IMG/VR virus record: IMGVR_UViG_3300029952_000010
Span: 1 to 64,000 of that record
Strand: one strand, 5' to 3'
Length of the DNA stretch: 64,000 nt
Source of the DNA: a virus
In this document: piece after piece, positions 1 through 7,234 of the stretch
Numbering within the stretch: position 1 is the stretch's first letter
Layout of the letters: each line of letters begins with the position of its first letter
Translations under genes and position numbers: made by a program
The notes under the pieces: generated by a model
Told to the model about the DNA's origin: nothing
What the model saw: only the letters and a program-made list of their open reading frames with translations
Databases searched by the model: none

Positions 1-170
1 AGGGTTGAATCCATCAGGCAGGGACGTTACCGAGCCTAAATCAAGGTAGCCACCAACCGTAGGGTTGAATCCATCAGGCAGGGACGTTACCGAGCCTAAA
101 TCAAGGTAGCCACCAACCGTAGGGTTGAATCCATCAGGCAGGGACGTTACAGAGCCTAAATAAAGGTAGC
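1..170. repeat. Tandem 60-bp coding repeat
   Basis: Bases 1-60 and 61-120 are identical. Bases 121-170 repeat the same unit with two substitutions before diverging. The period equals 20 codons of the overlapping leftward gene. Identity at third codon positions implies recent duplication, or a collapsed or expanded assembly at the window edge. Confidence 0.95.
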
Positions 171-243
171 CTATTATTTTTTCTTTACCTGTAAATTGGT
201 CTTCGCTAATATTATAGCGGGTTTTAAATTCTTCTTTTTTCAT
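1..243 (-). CDS. Repeat protein with 20-residue leucine-rich-like repeats (partial, C-terminus outside window)
   Basis: This leftward frame opens with ATG at 243 and has no stop before the window edge, so only the first 81 codons are visible. After a 21-residue lead (MKKEEFKTRYNISEDQ...) it becomes a tandem 20-residue repeat with the core LDLGSVTSLPDGFNPTVGGY. Leu/Val positions alternate as in short leucine-rich repeats. Such repeat proteins occur in phages and prophages and are often adhesin-like or unassigned. It has its own promoter at 277-308. The function is unknown, and length and C-terminus cannot be judged. Confidence 0.75.
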   Translation of the reverse strand, partial: MKKEEFKTRYNISEDQFTGKEKIIGYLYLGSVTSLPDGFNPTVGGYLDLGSVTSLPDGFNPTVGGYLDLGSVTSLPDGFNP

Positions 244-276
244 GTCTTGCTAAGTTTTCTTTCGTTTAAAGTTTTG

Positions 277-308
277 TAAAGGTAATGGGTTGTAATGATA
301 TGTGCAAA
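277..308 (-). promoter_or_regulatory. Bacteroidota-type promoter for the repeat protein gene
   Basis: Read leftward, TTTG (308-305) is followed by 20 bases and TACCTTTA (284-277). This matches the Bacteroidota TTTG/TAnnTTTG architecture except for the last base. Transcription would begin near 270, leaving a leader of about 27 bases before the ATG at 243. Confidence 0.6.
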
Positions 309-356
309 TTTAATTTAAATTATTTTTAAATCTTTTTTAAATTATTATTTGGATAT

Positions 357-788
357 ATGAATAATAGTCCCTATACTTGTATTGTGATTGACAGACCAAC
401 ATATAAGGCATATAAAAATATGATATATAGATGTACAAATTCTTTATATCCTCGTTTTAAAGACTATGGGGGTCGTGGTATCATGGTTTGTGATAAATGG
501 TTAATTGGTTATGAAAACTTTTTATCCGATATGGGCGAAAGGCCGTCATCGGAATATTCAATTGACAGAATTGATAATGACGGTAACTATACACCTGAAA
601 ATTGCAGATGGACAACACGCAATGTTCAAATGACAAATAAAAGGCAAACTATTGTTCATAATCCGTTGGTTATTTTAGATGTTGTAAATAAATTAAACAT
701 GGGTGTATCTGTAAAAGAAATAGCAAAAAATTCACCCATGTCACAAGGTGGGATATATCATTACAAGGAAAAAATCAAGGCAAAGTAA
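357..788 (+). CDS. HNH/AP2-like phage endonuclease or DNA-binding protein
   Basis: The 143-residue protein carries the compact cysteine/histidine-poor HNH-like module common in phages: FKDYGGRGI (about 33-41), CDKW, SIDRIDNDGNY (about 68-78), then PENCRWTT. This module is usually annotated as an HNH endonuclease or AP2-like DNA-binding protein and behaves as a free-standing mobile gene. Residues from about 105 onward (VVNKLNMGVSVKEIAKNS) resemble a helix-turn-helix such as NUMOD1 tails. It opens the rightward early cluster after an AT-rich leader. Whether it cuts DNA cannot be decided from the sequence. Confidence 0.7.
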   Translation: MNNSPYTCIVIDRPTYKAYKNMIYRCTNSLYPRFKDYGGRGIMVCDKWLIGYENFLSDMGERPSSEYSIDRIDNDGNYTPENCRWTTRNVQMTNKRQTIVHNPLVILDVVNKLNMGVSVKEIAKNSPMSQGGIYHYKEKIKAK

Positions 789-804
789 AAAAAACGTAAA
801 AAAG

Positions 805-1035
805 ATGAAAAACTTAGTATTATTTCACTACCATAAGGTAAAAGGAGCAAGAGTAAAGCAAGTGTATTTAATAGCTACCGAAAATGAAATAAAAGTAGGT
901 AATACTACTGGCTATGAGTTATACTTTTATCCTGAAGGTAATAAAAGTAATTCAGTTATAACTAAAAAAGATGCTGATATAATTTTATCTGGCGATGAAG
1001 TAAAAGCACACAATGCAGATTTATATCCATTATAA
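805..1035 (+). CDS. Small phage protein of unknown function
   Basis: 76 residues from ATG 805 (MKNLVLFHYHKVKG...). An in-frame upstream ATG at 748 lies inside the preceding gene and adds a lysine-rich, unlikely extension, so 805 is preferred. The protein is mixed alpha/beta without recognisable motifs. It follows the HNH-like gene by 16 bases. Confidence 0.6.
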   Translation: MKNLVLFHYHKVKGARVKQVYLIATENEIKVGNTTGYELYFYPEGNKSNSVITKKDADIILSGDEVKAHNADLYPL

Positions 1036-1046
1036 GTATTTTAACT

Positions 1047-1241
1047 ATGAATGACTTAAAAACACTTCCGACAACTGAACTTTATTCATTATGGGCATTT
1101 TCAAGAGATATGCTTACGTTTTGGAAAGGCAGTGATAAGAATATTGAGAAATATTACAAAACTATTTCCGATAGTCTTATGGACGAAATTAACGCGCGTA
1201 TTGAAATTTTATATCCTGAATTAAACCACCTTATATCATGA
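1047..1241 (+). CDS. Small phage protein of unknown function
   Basis: 64 residues, predicted mainly helical (ELYSLWAFSRDMLTFWKG...). Its stop overlaps the next start in an ATGA arrangement, which suggests translational coupling. No family recognised. Confidence 0.6.
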   Translation: MNDLKTLPTTELYSLWAFSRDMLTFWKGSDKNIEKYYKTISDSLMDEINARIEILYPELNHLIS

Positions 1242-1474
1242 AGTACCGAAATCCAGATAATTATTTAACCATAAAGAATTTTATGGATGCGGGTGTTTAT
1301 ATTAATATAGGCGAAGCTGTTTATACCTATCAATTCATTAATGGAGAAAGTAGATTAAGTCTTCATGGGCTTTTTGATCGTATTGATAAAAACAAGATCG
1401 TGCATTTCTGTAATGGCGATAAGTGTTTATCATACGAAGATTGCTATTTATCAAATGTGACTTACGTTGAATGA
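1238..1474 (+). CDS. Small phage protein of unknown function
   Basis: 78 residues, start coupled to the preceding stop (ATGA at 1238). Central beta-rich pattern and two C-terminal cysteines around residues 64 and 69 (CNGDKCLSYEDC). No family recognised. Part of the rightward small-gene chain. Confidence 0.6.
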   Translation: MKYRNPDNYLTIKNFMDAGVYINIGEAVYTYQFINGESRLSLHGLFDRIDKNKIVHFCNGDKCLSYEDCYLSNVTYVE

Positions 1475-1491
1475 TATTAATTTTAACAATC

Positions 1492-1713
1492 ATGAAAAAC
1501 GCAGAACAAGTATTGCAACACATGGTACAGGGAATGCCATACAAATTAGCCAATGAATATAAGCCGTACATACTCGAAGCAATGAGGGTGTTCGCAAATT
1601 TATCATGTATTGAGCAACGCAAATTATGCCTTGAAAATGTTTTAGGCATGGATGCAAATCTTGAATATATGCAAGATTATATTTTAGAGGCTATGTTAGC
1701 TGTTCAGCCATGA
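1492..1713 (+). CDS. Small helical phage protein of unknown function
   Basis: 73 residues from ATG 1492 (MKNAEQVLQHMVQG...). A start at 1471 would add only MILILTI, which overlaps the previous stop, so the later ATG is preferred. The sequence is strongly helical. The stop overlaps the next start (ATGA at 1710). Confidence 0.6.
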   Translation: MKNAEQVLQHMVQGMPYKLANEYKPYILEAMRVFANLSCIEQRKLCLENVLGMDANLEYMQDYILEAMLAVQP

Positions 1714-1853
1714 AGCACATAAAGCGAAGGATTAAAATAATATTTAAGGGGAATATGGTTTATTATTACGAATTAACGCAAAGTGATTTTCAATATTTCG
1801 GTAATTGTAATTTAGGGTATCAGCCTATATGTAAAATTAAAAAAACACTCTGA
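1710..1853 (+). CDS. 47-residue basic peptide
   Basis: ATG 1710 overlaps the preceding TGA. The peptide (MKHIKRRIKIIFKGNMVYYY...) is lysine/arginine-rich at its N-terminus and ends at TGA 1853. The coupling and the absence of another gene here support it. Function unknown. Confidence 0.5.
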   Translation: MKHIKRRIKIIFKGNMVYYYELTQSDFQYFGNCNLGYQPICKIKKTL

Positions 1854-1883
1854 CTTGCCTTGATAACGTTTCAGGGTACACCA

Positions 1884-1916
1884 CCTCGCTACAACATAGC
1901 GGGGATTTGGTGGTAT
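1884..1916 (+). promoter_or_regulatory. Leader hairpin with ATTTGGTGGTAT next to the start codon
   Basis: CCTCGCTA (1884-1891) pairs with TAGCGGGG (1897-1904) around a CAACA loop. ATTTGGTGGTAT then runs straight into the ATG at 1917. GGTGG sits at Shine-Dalgarno distance and could pair with ACCACC at 1880-1885, extending the hairpin and hiding it. Similar elements occur at 5301 and 15774. Confidence 0.55.
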
Positions 1917-2120
1917 ATGGCAAACACAAAAATATTAAAGGACAGGAAGCAGACGTACCCATTTAAGACAATGGCAATAGATGAAACGTTTAAGGTTAGT
2001 AAGCAAAAGTATAATTCTATGCTTACCGCTTTTAGGTATCATAACAGCAAGTTTGATAAAATAGAAATTAGTGCTGAATTAAGTTCGCCTGGTTTTTATG
2101 AAATCACCCGCACCAAATAA
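1917..2120 (+). CDS. Small phage protein of unknown function
   Basis: 67 residues from ATG 1917, chosen because it directly follows the conserved GGTGGTAT element; an in-frame codon at 1860 would run through the hairpin. The protein is basic (MANTKILKDRKQTYPFKT...) with a polar beta-rich C-terminal half. No family recognised. Confidence 0.6.
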   Translation: MANTKILKDRKQTYPFKTMAIDETFKVSKQKYNSMLTAFRYHNSKFDKIEISAELSSPGFYEITRTK

Positions 2121-2128
2121 CCCCAACC

Positions 2129-2557
2129 ATGGAAACACAGAAAAAGGCGAGCGTAGAGGAATTAGCGGAGGCTTATGTATTAACTGGTAATACGGCAATT
2201 AAAAGCCATCAGCAGTCATTCATCGCAGGCTATAACGAGTGTGAAAAGACCCTAATTGTCACCCAGCAATTAAACGAAAGTATTATGCAAACTAATACAG
2301 CTATGGGTAAGAGGTTATTGGCATATGAGCAAGCTTTGAATACAATATTAATAAGTGATACGTTAACAGAAGCAAAGCAACATTGCGTAAATGCGCTAAA
2401 ATTGCCTTGTGACTTTCCTATACCATATAGCGAGGCTGAAGTAATAGATATGTTAAAGTCATTACGTGCGGAGATTGGCACTATGGTGGGTGATTTTAAT
2501 GAAGTTATAAAGATTGCCTCTTTAGACCCAACCGATTATTTAAAAAATAAGATATGA
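2129..2557 (+). CDS. Helical phage protein of unknown function
   Basis: 142 residues, almost entirely helical, with heptad-like spacing around residues 45-75 (VTQQLNESIMQTNTAMGKRLLAYEQAL). It starts 8 bases after the preceding gene and its stop overlaps the next start (ATGA at 2554). Function unknown; membership of an early small-gene operon is inferred. Confidence 0.65.
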   Translation: METQKKASVEELAEAYVLTGNTAIKSHQQSFIAGYNECEKTLIVTQQLNESIMQTNTAMGKRLLAYEQALNTILISDTLTEAKQHCVNALKLPCDFPIPYSEAEVIDMLKSLRAEIGTMVGDFNEVIKIASLDPTDYLKNKI

Positions 2558-2784
2558 AAATTTTAGAAGATAAAATGCTTAATTGGCAGGATAGAGCAGA
2601 TAATTTCGCAGGTCATAAATCTGTTATACTGTTACATGATGCTATAATGGTCGCTCAACAGCATTGCGACCAAACAAAATCCGAAGTGATTGAGAAAGTG
2701 TTGGAGCTGATAGGGGGCATTAAAGTATCAAGCGATCCGTACGATATATTGCCAACCCTTATAACCCAAATCAAAGCATTATGA
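2554..2784 (+). CDS. Small helical phage protein of unknown function
   Basis: 76 residues coupled at both ends by ATGA overlaps. Helical, acidic C-terminal half (KVLELIGGIKVSSDPYDILP). No family recognised. Confidence 0.6.
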   Translation: MKILEDKMLNWQDRADNFAGHKSVILLHDAIMVAQQHCDQTKSEVIEKVLELIGGIKVSSDPYDILPTLITQIKAL

Positions 2785-3035
2785 GCGAAGTAACAAAAGG
2801 TGAATGGATAAGTAAAAGCAACATGGTGTATGTTGACGATGAAAACGGATACGTTATACTTGCAAATGTTGGTGGGCTTAACGGCTCTGAATTATCCAAC
2901 GCCACCCTCATGGCAGCAAGTAAGGATTTGTTAGAGGCGTGTGAGGCAACATTAGATGCACAAACAAGAAAAGAAGTTGAGGCAGCAAAGCGGATGTGTT
3001 TAAGCGCCATCCAAAAGGCCAAATCAATTAAATAA
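2781..3035 (+). CDS. Phage protein with NATLMAASKDLLEACE motif
   Basis: 84 residues. The segment NATLMAASKDLLEACEATL (about 40-58) matches a motif seen in many small phage proteins, usually written as N-A-x-L-I-A-A-A-P-D-L-L-E-A-L. The family has no agreed function. The start is coupled to the preceding stop. Confidence 0.7.
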   Translation: MSEVTKGEWISKSNMVYVDDENGYVILANVGGLNGSELSNATLMAASKDLLEACEATLDAQTRKEVEAAKRMCLSAIQKAKSIK

Positions 3036-3043
3036 ATAAGGAT

Positions 3044-3205
3044 ATGAAACTAATAATAGATTACCAAACAATAAAACGTCCGGTTGAAAAAACCAACCCC
3101 TACCAAAAGCAAATCCTAACATACGATAAGTTCGGTCAGGTAGACGGCGGATTTATTAACCCCAAGTGGGAAGAGTGGGAAAATTTACAAGGTAAAACTA
3201 AATAA
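3044..3205 (+). CDS. 53-residue phage peptide of unknown function
   Basis: From ATG 3044 to TAA 3205 (MKLIIDYQTIKRPVEKTN...). It fills the gap between two genes with 8-base and 1-base spacings. It ends with a tryptophan-rich KWEEWENLQGK stretch. Confidence 0.6.
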   Translation: MKLIIDYQTIKRPVEKTNPYQKQILTYDKFGQVDGGFINPKWEEWENLQGKTK

Positions 3206-3206
3206 T

Positions 3207-3488
3207 ATGAAATTAAAACTAAACCTATTTGTAAAATCTAACGGGAGTGTTAGGATAACAAAACGAGATGATGGTGCATACCAAGACGAGATATATTTAA
3301 AACTTGAATTATTGTTGCCAGATGCGTTATTTAAAAGACCTGTTATAAACGCTTCGGTTAATTTAATGGCAGCGGATATTGAACAGTTTATTTTAAATCC
3401 AACTATTAAAACAGATTTACAAAACGCAATTGAGGGGGTTGTAGGTGCAGATATAACTTTGACAATAACTAATCCTGATAGCAAATGA
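3207..3488 (+). CDS. Small phage protein of unknown function
   Basis: 93 residues with a beta-rich first half (LKLNLFVKSNGSVRITKR) and a helical second half. One base separates it from the preceding stop and its own stop overlaps the next start (ATGA at 3485). No family recognised. Confidence 0.65.
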   Translation: MKLKLNLFVKSNGSVRITKRDDGAYQDEIYLKLELLLPDALFKRPVINASVNLMAADIEQFILNPTIKTDLQNAIEGVVGADITLTITNPDSK

Positions 3489-3952
3489 AACCCAACCTCC
3501 CCACATCAGAAGCCCTAAAAGCCCGCAGAATAGTTTTGCGCACGGCAATATTTACAGCATTATCAATATCGCTTGCTTATATCGCACTTGCTCCTAAGGA
3601 GAAGTGTAAGCAGATGGTTGAGGTGGCTAACCGTACTAAACCCGTTGACACTATTAATGCTTTTTATAATCACAGCGAGATACCAACACCACTACCAATA
3701 GATACCGCAGGATTGCTATTGAATATTGAGCTAAGGCACATGGATTTAATAGCCAATATAAATAATCAAGACCTCTTATTTTATCAATTTTCTTCAGAAT
3801 ATTATCAGACTAAAAAAGATAAATATAGGGTAATGGGAAATAATACACAGGTTGTAAAAAAGAAAATGATAAAGGTTGAACGCTCAATGAAAGATAGTAT
3901 TGATGAATTATCAAAGGCTATAAAAACTAATCACAGCGAGATAAAGAAATGA
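3485..3952 (+). CDS. Single-pass membrane protein with helical extracytoplasmic domain
   Basis: 155 residues. A membrane segment at about 17-36 (IVLRTAIFTALSISLAYIAL) follows a basic N-terminus. The remainder is helical with a lysine-rich coiled-coil-like end (residues 115-155). It is coupled to both neighbours by overlapping stop/start codons. An i-spanin-like or host-envelope role is conceivable, but nothing specific supports one. Confidence 0.6.
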   Translation: MKPNLPTSEALKARRIVLRTAIFTALSISLAYIALAPKEKCKQMVEVANRTKPVDTINAFYNHSEIPTPLPIDTAGLLLNIELRHMDLIANINNQDLLFYQFSSEYYQTKKDKYRVMGNNTQVVKKKMIKVERSMKDSIDELSKAIKTNHSEIKK

Positions 3953-4026
3953 TTTACCCATTAATCATAATAATTATAATAAGGGCAATCGTAATGAACG
4001 ATAGATGGTTGCATGACAAAATTTAA
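3949..4026 (+). CDS. 25-residue membrane peptide
   Basis: The start overlaps the preceding stop. The peptide (MIYPLIIIIIIRAIVMNDRW...) is one short hydrophobic helix. Included because the coupled start and compact spacing fit the operon; the coding status is uncertain. Confidence 0.35.
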   Translation: MIYPLIIIIIIRAIVMNDRWLHDKI

Positions 4027-4048
4027 CTAATTAAAAACGATAAAAAGG

Positions 4049-4303
4049 ATGAAAAAAACAATTATAACCGCCATTTTCGTAGTAGCTGCGCCAGCGGCAT
4101 TTTCACAGAACAAACACTTACCGGCTAAGGTAACAATCACATTAACCGCACAGGAGGCATTACGAATTGACAGTGCAGTACAGGCGGGTGCAAATAGCTT
4201 TGATAGCAAGAAAGCCTCGCAATCCTTCGGAATGGCTTTTGCACCGTTTTACCAGCAAGTCAGTAGGCAATTAGTTGTGGATAGCGTTAAGGTTAAAAAG
4301 TAA
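4049..4303 (+). CDS. Small secreted protein with Sec signal peptide
   Basis: 84 residues. The N-terminus MKKTIITAIFVVAAPAAFSQ is a typical Bacteroidota signal peptide with likely cleavage after AFS, before QNK. The mature part is about 65 residues and contains TITLTAQEALRIDSAV. It is probably exported to the periplasm. No family recognised. Confidence 0.65.
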   Translation: MKKTIITAIFVVAAPAAFSQNKHLPAKVTITLTAQEALRIDSAVQAGANSFDSKKASQSFGMAFAPFYQQVSRQLVVDSVKVKK

Positions 4304-4346
4304 TAAACTAATCCCTGCTCCGGGCAAATGGGCGATAGAGAAAAAT

Positions 4347-4622
4347 ATGCAAACCGAAACAGAAAAAAGATTAACATGGCAACAATTAAAGGAGTTTTGC
4401 AATAAAATTCCTGAACAGTTTTTAACTAATGAAGTTAGTGTTATAGGCGAAGAACGAGGATTTGATATTGAAATAGCAGAAACTCTTGAAGAAGATTATT
4501 ATCAAGATGATTATGCATTTCAACCAGTAAGTGTCTTTGATGACACAGATGGAGAAGTATTTGAAGATATGGGATACGATATAACACCAAAAGGATCACC
4601 ATTTTTATACATAGATTTATAA
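4347..4622 (+). CDS. Small acidic phage protein
   Basis: 91 residues from ATG 4347 (MQTETEKRLTWQQLKEF...). Upstream in-frame codons overlap the previous gene and look non-coding. The protein is strongly acidic (ETLEEDYYQDDYAFQPVS). Acidic phage proteins of this size are sometimes DNA mimics or inhibitors, but that is only a possibility. Confidence 0.6.
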   Translation: MQTETEKRLTWQQLKEFCNKIPEQFLTNEVSVIGEERGFDIEIAETLEEDYYQDDYAFQPVSVFDDTDGEVFEDMGYDITPKGSPFLYIDL

Positions 4623-4659
4623 TTAAACCCGCCGCAAACGGTTATTTGCACAAAACAAA

Positions 4660-5127
4660 ATGAGTATAATTACTAGTATTGAAACTTTCGTTTCAACCGA
4701 AATCAAAAAAATCACAGGTGCAGCCCCTAAAATCGAAGCAGATTTAGAAGCAGCAGCCACATTTGGCGTAAATGCCGTTAATTCATTAAAGGCTTATATT
4801 GCCACGCCACAAGGGACGGGATTAGAAGCGGTAATTGAAGCTATACCTGGAATAGGCACGTATGCCGCCGATGTAATCAACTTTCTGCCGCAATTGGTAG
4901 TAGATTTAGGATGGGCTAAAAACGAGTTTACTAAATCACCCGCAGATGTATTAACAGATGGGCTAACTGTTGCTATTAATGCCGCAACCCCAAACGTTAA
5001 GGCTACTAATTTAGCTACATTGGCAGCGCATATAGGAACGGTGATTAATCCATCGGCAACAGTTCAAACATTGCTTAGTGTTATCCCGGCTGCTTATGTT
5101 GCACCTGCCACGGTGACGGCGAACTGA
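4660..5127 (+). CDS. Alanine-rich helical phage protein
   Basis: 155 residues rich in Ala, Val, Thr and Ile (PKIEADLEAAATFGVNAVN...). It has amphipathic helices and a moderately hydrophobic centre (AVIEAIPGIGTYAADVINFL, about 58-77) but no convincing membrane helix. Last gene of the first rightward cluster. Function unknown. Confidence 0.6.
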   Translation: MSIITSIETFVSTEIKKITGAAPKIEADLEAAATFGVNAVNSLKAYIATPQGTGLEAVIEAIPGIGTYAADVINFLPQLVVDLGWAKNEFTKSPADVLTDGLTVAINAATPNVKATNLATLAAHIGTVINPSATVQTLLSVIPAAYVAPATVTAN

Positions 5128-5300
5128 ATAACAAAGATTATAGAGTGGGTCACAACCATCAAAAGCACAATTAAATCCGTATTAAAAAACGGGCGTACAT
5201 AAACGGTACACGTGCCATGGGCCTTTCAGCGTTGGGTCTTACTTACACCCCCGCAAGCGACCATACAGTAACTAATCAGCATATTGTACGTGGCGGGATG
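5128..5300 (+). other. Intergenic leader region, possible 31-codon ORF
   Basis: No gene of normal size lies here. A 31-codon frame starts at ATG 5217 and ends at TAA 5312 (MGLSALGLTYTPASDHTVTN...). Its last codons run into the hairpin of the next gene, so it could be a leader peptide. CCCGC near 5263 can pair with GCGGG near 5293. No clear promoter was found. Confidence 0.3.
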
Positions 5301-5335
5301 CCTCACATCTAACCGGTGTGAGGTTTTGGTGGTAT
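5301..5335 (+). promoter_or_regulatory. Leader hairpin with TTTTGGTGGTAT next to the start codon
   Basis: CCTCACATC (5301-5309) pairs with GGTGTGAGG (5315-5323), including one T-G pair. TTTTGGTGGTAT then leads directly into ATG 5336. Stem sequence differs from the 1884 element while hairpin position and the TTTGGTGGTA segment are kept. Confidence 0.55.
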
Positions 5336-5980
5336 ATGAAAAGACTATTTATCGACTTGTTCTGCGGGTCATCCTCATTTAAAGCAGAAGCAGAATCCCA
5401 CGGATTTGAGTATTTTGGAGTTGATTGGGAAAAATATGAGCACGTCTCACTTCAAAAAGATATTGGCGAATTAAAGTTAACAGATTTACCGCCTTTTAGT
5501 CAATATGATAAAATACACATACATGCTTCCCCTGATTGTAAAACCTACACAATTGCTGCAATTAGTCATCATAGGGACGGAGTAAAACCAAAAAGTGAAT
5601 ATGCCATTAAATGTGATAAGGTAAATTCATACATTTTTGCTGATTTTTTCAGGGTAGTTAACTCGTTGTACGGAAATAAAACATCCTGGAGTGTCGAAAA
5701 CCCCCGTGGGATGCTTCGTAAAATGTCGTTTATGTCTTTTTTAAAAATGGATACCGTTTGGTATTGCCAGTATGGAGATGACAGGGCGAAACCAACAGAT
5801 ATATGGACATTTAATCTTAATTGGACCCCAAAACCGTGCTGTCATAATGGTAACAAGAATTGTCATCATCAATCTGCACCACGAGGTAGCAAAACAGGGA
5901 CTCAAGGTAGGAAAGGTAGTTACGAACGTAGTAAAATACCGAACGAGTTGTGTAAAGAAATCGTATTAAGTATTGGATAA
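5336..5980 (+). CDS. Variant cytosine-C5 DNA methyltransferase-like protein
   Basis: 214 residues from ATG 5336; an in-frame GTG/ATG-like extension to 5318 crosses the leader hairpin and is disfavoured. Visible motifs: FIDLFCGSSSF (5-15, SAM-binding motif I), SPDC (about 65-68, in place of the PCQ catalytic loop) and SVENPRGML (about 118-126, ENP motif). The C-terminal RSKIPNELCKEI fits the phage-type Dcm relatives. It is much shorter than classical enzymes and lacks an obvious target-recognition domain, so specificity or activity may differ. A terminator follows directly. Confidence 0.75.
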   Translation: MKRLFIDLFCGSSSFKAEAESHGFEYFGVDWEKYEHVSLQKDIGELKLTDLPPFSQYDKIHIHASPDCKTYTIAAISHHRDGVKPKSEYAIKCDKVNSYIFADFFRVVNSLYGNKTSWSVENPRGMLRKMSFMSFLKMDTVWYCQYGDDRAKPTDIWTFNLNWTPKPCCHNGNKNCHHQSAPRGSKTGTQGRKGSYERSKIPNELCKEIVLSIG

Positions 5981-5987
5981 TCTTTTC

Positions 5988-6016
5988 AATCCGACCCTAA
6001 AAAGTCGGATTTTTTA
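5988..6016. terminator. Bidirectional intrinsic terminator
   Basis: ATCCGAC (5989-5995) pairs with GTCGGAT (6004-6010) around CCTAAAAA. A T-run follows on the right and A/T-rich sequence on the left. It separates the convergent methyltransferase and holin-like genes. Confidence 0.8.
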
Positions 6017-6307
6017 TGAAGTGGCGGGATCTTTAGTAACGGTAACGTTGGTAGTATCAGCGTTAGTGGAAACAGTAGGTGTATTAGCCCCTACAATCAA
6101 CGCATCATCTTTCTTTGAACTACTCGAACTCGATCCGAAAAAATATCCGAGGACTGTACCTAACGATCCTACAATGGCTATTAATATTTGAGGGTCGGGT
6201 TTAATATCTCTTATGCTGCACATATAGAAATAAGAAATTCCTAAAATGGTAACAATTACCGCTAACAGCGATTTAATGTTATCAGATAACCATGATGTTT
6301 GTCTCAT
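6014..6307 (-). CDS. Holin-like protein with two membrane helices
   Basis: 97 residues from ATG 6307 (MRQTSWLSDNIKSLL...); the upstream in-frame ATG at 6379 adds an asparagine-rich, unlikely extension. Predicted membrane helices at about 11-30 and 41-58. These are followed by a short serine run, FGSSSSSS, and a polar tail. This arrangement is typical of small phage holins and the endolysin gene lies just upstream on the same strand. The holin role is inferred from topology and neighbourhood. Confidence 0.6.
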   Translation of the reverse strand: MRQTSWLSDNIKSLLAVIVTILGISYFYMCSIRDIKPDPQILIAIVGSLGTVLGYFFGSSSSSSKKDDALIVGANTPTVSTNADTTNVTVTKDPATS

Positions 6308-6424
6308 TTCTTTTCGGGTAAATCGATTACTATTATATCCATACCCAAATATACAATTATTATTAAATAAAAAAGCCACTACATAAATGCAATGGCTAAT
6401 AACCGCATAGAAAACACGACTTGA

Positions 6425-6865
6425 CTATATGGCTAATGACTGTGTTGTAATTGCTTTTAATATATTTACATCCCATAATCGCCTTACACCGTTTCCTCGC
6501 ATGGCAACGGTTATATTTTCCTTTCTTAATCGTTGAATCATCCCGTCAACGGCGTTTGGTGTTCTAAGTAATTCAATAGCTATTTGTTCTGATGTTGCCC
6601 TTTCGTTTCGCCTCCTGATTAAATATTCAACATCCGATTGTGTCCAACTATGGTTGCTTTTACCAGGTTCGTGCCCTTTTGATCTTTTTGCTAATGGTAT
6701 ACCGTTAGCCCTAAGTCTTTGAACTTGTTTAAGAATAGAAACGTTAGTTGATTTTAATTCTGCGGCTATATCTGAAACCATTTCATCATTAGCCCACATT
6801 TTCATAAGTGTAACAAGTTCGTCGTTTGTCCACCTATGCCCTTTGTAGTGCATTGTTTTTTTCAT
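6425..6865 (-). CDS. Protein with two SANT/Myb- or GcrA-like helix-turn-helix repeats
   Basis: 146 residues. Two similar segments start with a tryptophan: RWTNDELVTLMKMW... (about 11-56) and SWTQSDVEYLIRRR... (about 73-118). Each ends in an LR(A/K)xxI pattern, as in tandem Myb/SANT or GcrA-like DNA-binding modules. It probably binds DNA as a regulator. It sits between holin-like and lysis genes, so control of lysis or late expression is possible but unproven. Confidence 0.6.
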   Translation of the reverse strand: MKKTMHYKGHRWTNDELVTLMKMWANDEMVSDIAAELKSTNVSILKQVQRLRANGIPLAKRSKGHEPGKSNHSWTQSDVEYLIRRRNERATSEQIAIELLRTPNAVDGMIQRLRKENITVAMRGNGVRRLWDVNILKAITTQSLAI

Positions 6866-7003
6866 TTTATCGTGCTTTACTCGGCTGAATTACCGATATA
6901 CAAACCTAACTATTTTCCGGCAAATAAACAAAACAAAAAAGCCATGCGTCTCGTCCCACATGGCTAAAGATAATCAACGGTCATATCTTAAAAAGTACGG
7001 GGA

Positions 7004-7234
7004 TTATTCCGGTATATATCTCAAAGTAGCAAGCACATCTTCAGTAACCTCACCCTGCAACCTAATCTCATCGGGCCAGAATATGCAAGCACCACTATCC
7101 ACCGACCAATGCAGCTTAGTACTTTCACCTTTAACAAAGTTATAACCCATTGCAACATCTTGCGTGAACAGTATTCTCCCACCTCGCAAGTCTGCTATTT
7201 GGTGCGAGTTGTTGGATTGATCGAGGATTGTCAT
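7004..7234 (-). CDS. Small phage protein of unknown function
   Basis: 76 residues with a beta-rich pattern (MTILDQSNNSHQIADLRGG...). Its start overlaps the endolysin stop (ATGA at 7231-7234), indicating translational coupling to the lysis gene. No family recognised. Confidence 0.6.
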   Translation of the reverse strand: MTILDQSNNSHQIADLRGGRILFTQDVAMGYNFVKGESTKLHWSVDSGACIFWPDEIRLQGEVTEDVLATLRYIPE

